A stretch of DNA of 64,000 nt from assembly GCA_949358305.1 (NCBI GenBank), contig OX442324.1:4718001-4782000 (forward strand), given 5' to 3'. Position 1 is the stretch's first letter; each line of letters starts with the position of its first letter. Origin of the DNA: Strigamia acuminata (lineage: Eukaryota; Arthropoda; Chilopoda; Geophilomorpha; Linotaeniidae). Below the pieces are notes generated by a model, which saw only the letters and a list, made by a program, of their open reading frames with translations, ran no database searches and was not told the DNA's origin. The position numbers were made by a program, and so were the translations under genes. Below are positions 61,694 to 64,000 of this stretch, in pieces.

Positions 61694-62130
61694 AATGTAA
61701 TCTCGGCTGAACGAAGTGAAGCGGAGCGAAGCGGAGCGAACGAGTGAAAGCCGATAGCATTCACTCGTGTAATCGGAGGTTTAACAGGAGATGGCGCTAC
61801 TAGTCGGGTTACGTCAGTCTTAAAAGCTATCCTGGAAAAAAGGAAGTGAAGGACAAAATGGAGTCGACGAAATCAACGGTGTTGACGGTAAGCGTGATTT
61901 TCGTTCATTTTAAAACATTTAGAACGCTAGGTAGTGATTGAAAACGAATTAGTTTGTGTTAGATGGAGCTTAGATAATTTAGTTGTGACAAGGGAGGTCG
62001 GTGGGTCCTGTTAAACCTCCGATTACACGAGTGAATGCTATCGGCTTTCACTCGTTCGCTCCGCTTCGCTCCGCTTCACTTCGTTCAGCCGAGATTACAT
62101 TCACTCTTTGTAATCTCCGGCTAAACAGGA
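61694..62130. repeat. DIRS terminal repeat and internal complementary region
   Basis: Segment 61694-61789 and segment 62006-62101 are 96-bp inverted copies (GCGGAGCGAAGCGGAGCGAA core). Directly after comes 62099-62130, ending CTCCGGCTAAACAGG, which is an inverted, diverged match to the start of the second segment (CCTGTTAAACCTCCG). That is what a DIRS internal complementary region looks like: complement of the right end joined to complement of the left end. The assignment is inference. Confidence 0.65.
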
Positions 62131-62228
62131 GACTTGAAAGGTAACTTTTTTCCTTAGGATAAAAATAAAAATGTTTTGGAAAAAACAAATTTAACAATTT
62201 TTCAGTTTAATCATTTTTTATTATGAAT

Positions 62229-63362
62229 TTATTTTGGAATTGGTCTGTTTAGGACTGATTCCTGAAAGGCATTGTGGTTGACAATTGTTTTGTTGTAGAA
62301 CCTCGCGAATGTTTGTTCGGAGGTCCAACCGGCAACACCTAATATTTGTTGTACCGGAATAACACTGGCGGCTGCGCTGGTGGCCGCAGCTCGCGTCGAA
62401 TGAGCACCAAACTCTTGACCGACGCCGATCTTTTTTAAAAAATCCTTAATCCATCGTCGCACAGTATCTTTGGTAGGTGCGGCATGGGGTGGTTGTAATT
62501 TTAAGAACAAACCATCGTCCTTGCGTAACGGATTTGTTTTGGCCAAAAAATCCATCAGGGCCTTGAAAGGGCAGATGGCCCGTTCTTGCAAATAAGGGGC
62601 CACTCGAAATACAGTATGGTGTCCAACACGAGAATGCTTGTGTAAAGTTTTCGGGTTGAAAATGACCGCGTCAGTTGAGACTGTCATCTCCGAAATTTTA
62701 AAACTTTGCAGTGAGCTGACCCTGGCAGCAGTTGTTAAAGCCAGCAGCATGAGCAGCTTTTCTTGGAGTTGTCTCCAATCGAGATCATCATGCGGCCAGA
62801 GTTTTCGCAGGGCGTTCAGAGCTAGGCCCACGTCCCAAGTGGCCACATAACGTGGTAAGTTCGGCCTTAAATTATTAACTCCTTTTAGAATTCGGGCGAT
62901 ACGATCATCAGCTCTAATTGACGGGTCAATGAAGCCTGCGGCGGTGATGGCCGCTAAACTTCCCGAAATGGAGGAGTGTGACAAGCCTTCATTGAATCTT
63001 GAGGCGATGAAATTTGCGGTATTGACGAGCGTTAAACGATAGTTTGGGTCAAGACTGGGAGGGAGTGGATTGGAATAAGGTGACCCTTCACCAGAAAATT
63101 CCGTCCACCTCTTAATTCCCGCCGTGTACGTTCTGACAGTTGTCGATCTCCACCCGGCCGAGTACAAGTTGGCAGCGTCCGGCGAAAAGCCTCCTGCGAT
63201 GAGGTCACTCCACTGACTTTGCAGCCAAGGAGCTGCAGGGCCTGGAGAGGAAACTGGGCCTCTGGTTGATGAACCAACATCAGATGTTCTGGGGCCGGAA
63301 AGGACACTGGTACTGCGACCAAGCAGTCCAACAGTGGTACAAACCACGCTTGTGAGGTCCAT
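62229..63362 (-). CDS. DIRS tyrosine recombinase (YR)
   Basis: Integrates the circular DNA copy of the element. The 377-residue frame shows an N-terminal SAM-like core-binding part (WRSTTVRTYTAGIKRWTEF) and the phage-integrase-type catalytic domain: Arg in TTAARVSSLQ, Lys/His around LHKHSRVGHH, the HxxR box HSTRAAATSAA, WTSEQTFARFYNKT with the nucleophile Tyr, and end NRPIPK. All expected R...HxxR...W...Y residues are present. The true start is uncertain because the frame is overlapped by the polymerase frame over 63032-63362, as is normal for DIRS. Confidence 0.88.
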   Translation of the reverse strand: MDLTSVVCTTVGLLGRSTSVLSGPRTSDVGSSTRGPVSSPGPAAPWLQSQWSDLIAGGFSPDAANLYSAGWRSTTVRTYTAGIKRWTEFSGEGSPYSNPLPPSLDPNYRLTLVNTANFIASRFNEGLSHSSISGSLAAITAAGFIDPSIRADDRIARILKGVNNLRPNLPRYVATWDVGLALNALRKLWPHDDLDWRQLQEKLLMLLALTTAARVSSLQSFKISEMTVSTDAVIFNPKTLHKHSRVGHHTVFRVAPYLQERAICPFKALMDFLAKTNPLRKDDGLFLKLQPPHAAPTKDTVRRWIKDFLKKIGVGQEFGAHSTRAAATSAAASVIPVQQILGVAGWTSEQTFARFYNKTIVNHNAFQESVLNRPIPK

Positions 63363-64000
63363 TTTGGTACTACTAGAAGTACCGTGGCTTGATCCTGGCG
63401 GATTTTTTGTAAAATCCTAGAAATTAAACAAAAAGGAGGAAAGGCGTAAGCAAAAGTTTCTTTCCAAGAATGGGAGAACGCATCTATCCTGTAAGCGAAG
63501 GGGTCAGGGCCCCAAGAAAAATACTTTGGTAATTTATGATTTAGTCTTGTCGCAAACAGATCAATCTCAGGTAGTCCGAATAGGGATTTTAATTTATTAA
63601 AAATTTTTGGAGATAAACTCCATTCCCCATCCGTAGTTAAAAAATTACGCGACAAATAGTCGGCCATAACGTTTTCCTTACCGGGGATATGAATTACTGA
63701 AAAGTCGATTTTTAATCTTTGGGAATCTTCCCACACTAGTCTCCCAAAATGGTGGAGTTGCTGGACCTTGCTGCCCTGGTTCCGGAACACGCTCACTACT
63801 GTGGAGCTGTCGGAATGAAACAAAACGTGTTTTTTGCCGTCAAAGGGGGCAAAAACCTTCCAGGCGAACCAGAGGGCCAAAAGTTCCTTGACATTAATGT
63901 GAAAATCATTTTCCTCAGCTGTCCACTGGCCATTAGCAGAGCGGGAGTTCCAACTGGCTCCCCAACCCAAATTGGAGGCATCGGTGAAAACCTCCGTATC
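63032..64000 (-). CDS. DIRS polymerase frame: RNase H and downstream domain (partial)
   Basis: The C-terminal part of the reverse transcriptase/RNase H protein; the reverse transcriptase lies beyond the right edge. The frame enters at the edge with FTDASNLGWGASW (first RNase H Asp), then NVKELLALWFAWK (Glu), HSDSSTVVSVFRNQG (Asp) and GKENVMADYLSRN, the usual RNase H order. Next is the DIRS-typical segment EIDLFATRLNHKLPKYFSW, PFAYRIDAFSHSW and AFPPFCLISRILQKI, corresponding to the degenerate Dam-like methyltransferase region. It ends at TQTIV-stop inside the recombinase frame. Confidence 0.88.
   Translation of the reverse strand, partial: DTEVFTDASNLGWGASWNSRSANGQWTAEENDFHINVKELLALWFAWKVFAPFDGKKHVLFHSDSSTVVSVFRNQGSKVQQLHHFGRLVWEDSQRLKIDFSVIHIPGKENVMADYLSRNFLTTDGEWSLSPKIFNKLKSLFGLPEIDLFATRLNHKLPKYFSWGPDPFAYRIDAFSHSWKETFAYAFPPFCLISRILQKIRQDQATVLLVVPKWTSQAWFVPLLDCLVAVPVSFPAPEHLMLVHQPEAQFPLQALQLLGCKVSGVTSSQEAFRRTLPTCTRPGGDRQLSERTRRELRGGRNFLVKGHLIPIHSLPVLTQTIV

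Larger units (their letters stand above)
61694..64000 (-). mobile_element. DIRS-like tyrosine-recombinase retrotransposon, 3' part
   Basis: Minus-strand element truncated by the window edge. From the right it shows the RNase H part of the polymerase frame, an overlapping tyrosine recombinase frame, then an internal complementary region and a terminal repeat. The overlap of the RT/RH and recombinase frames, a recombinase instead of a DDE integrase, and inverted terminal repeats with a complementary internal region are the diagnostic DIRS features. The outer end is placed at about 61694, where homology between terminal repeat and internal region stops. Both frames are open over all that is visible, so the element may be young. 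Confidence 0.88.

Overview
This is nuclear DNA of an invertebrate animal. The genes are split by many short introns (mostly 50-100 bp, GT...AG), the DNA is AT-rich, and every recognisable gene is a metazoan housekeeping family. Akirin keeps the arthropod/tick-like N-terminus (MACATLKR...), and one promoter-like stretch has a TATA box 31 bp upstream of a TCAGTT initiator, so an arthropod is the most likely source. The species cannot be resolved from the sequence alone.

Region 1 (0.3-50.5 kb) is compact and gene-rich. In order it holds LANCL3-like (-), TMEM35A/NACHO (+), akirin (-), SHPRH (+), copper ATPase ATP7 (-), exocyst EXOC1/Sec3 (+), fucose-1-phosphate guanylyltransferase FPGT (-), GALNT10-type transferase (+), ashwin (-), DNA polymerase zeta REV3L (+), SETD4 (-) and PRPF18 (+). 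All twelve genes appear complete, and they alternate strand perfectly, so spacers are alternately divergent promoters and convergent 3' ends. The genes share no single pathway. SHPRH (ubiquitin ligase acting on PCNA) and REV3L (translesion polymerase) do both act in DNA damage tolerance.

Region 2 (50.6-57.9 kb) is a decayed block. It holds a LINE 3' fragment, a broken 3' part of GTF3C2, a broken but near full-length AAR2, a long non-coding stretch with a strong hairpin and a 207-bp solo LTR, and the orphan last exon of ICMT. Two arrays of a 15-16 bp repeat, in inverted orientation, bracket it.

Region 3 (57.9-64.0 kb) is built of transposons. It has a 738-bp fold-back element, a duplicated promoter-like unit, a 1.3-kb near-perfect palindromic element nested in one copy of that unit, a hAT-type MITE with a perfect 8-bp target duplication, and the 3' half of a DIRS-like tyrosine-recombinase retrotransposon (minus strand) that runs off the right edge. 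Its RNase H and recombinase frames are open and overlap, and its internal complementary region is visible.

All identifications come from reading the translated sequence against remembered family features; no database search was run. Exon limits were read by hand from splice signals and checked for phase in LANCL3, TMEM35A, akirin, ATP7, ashwin and PRPF18.
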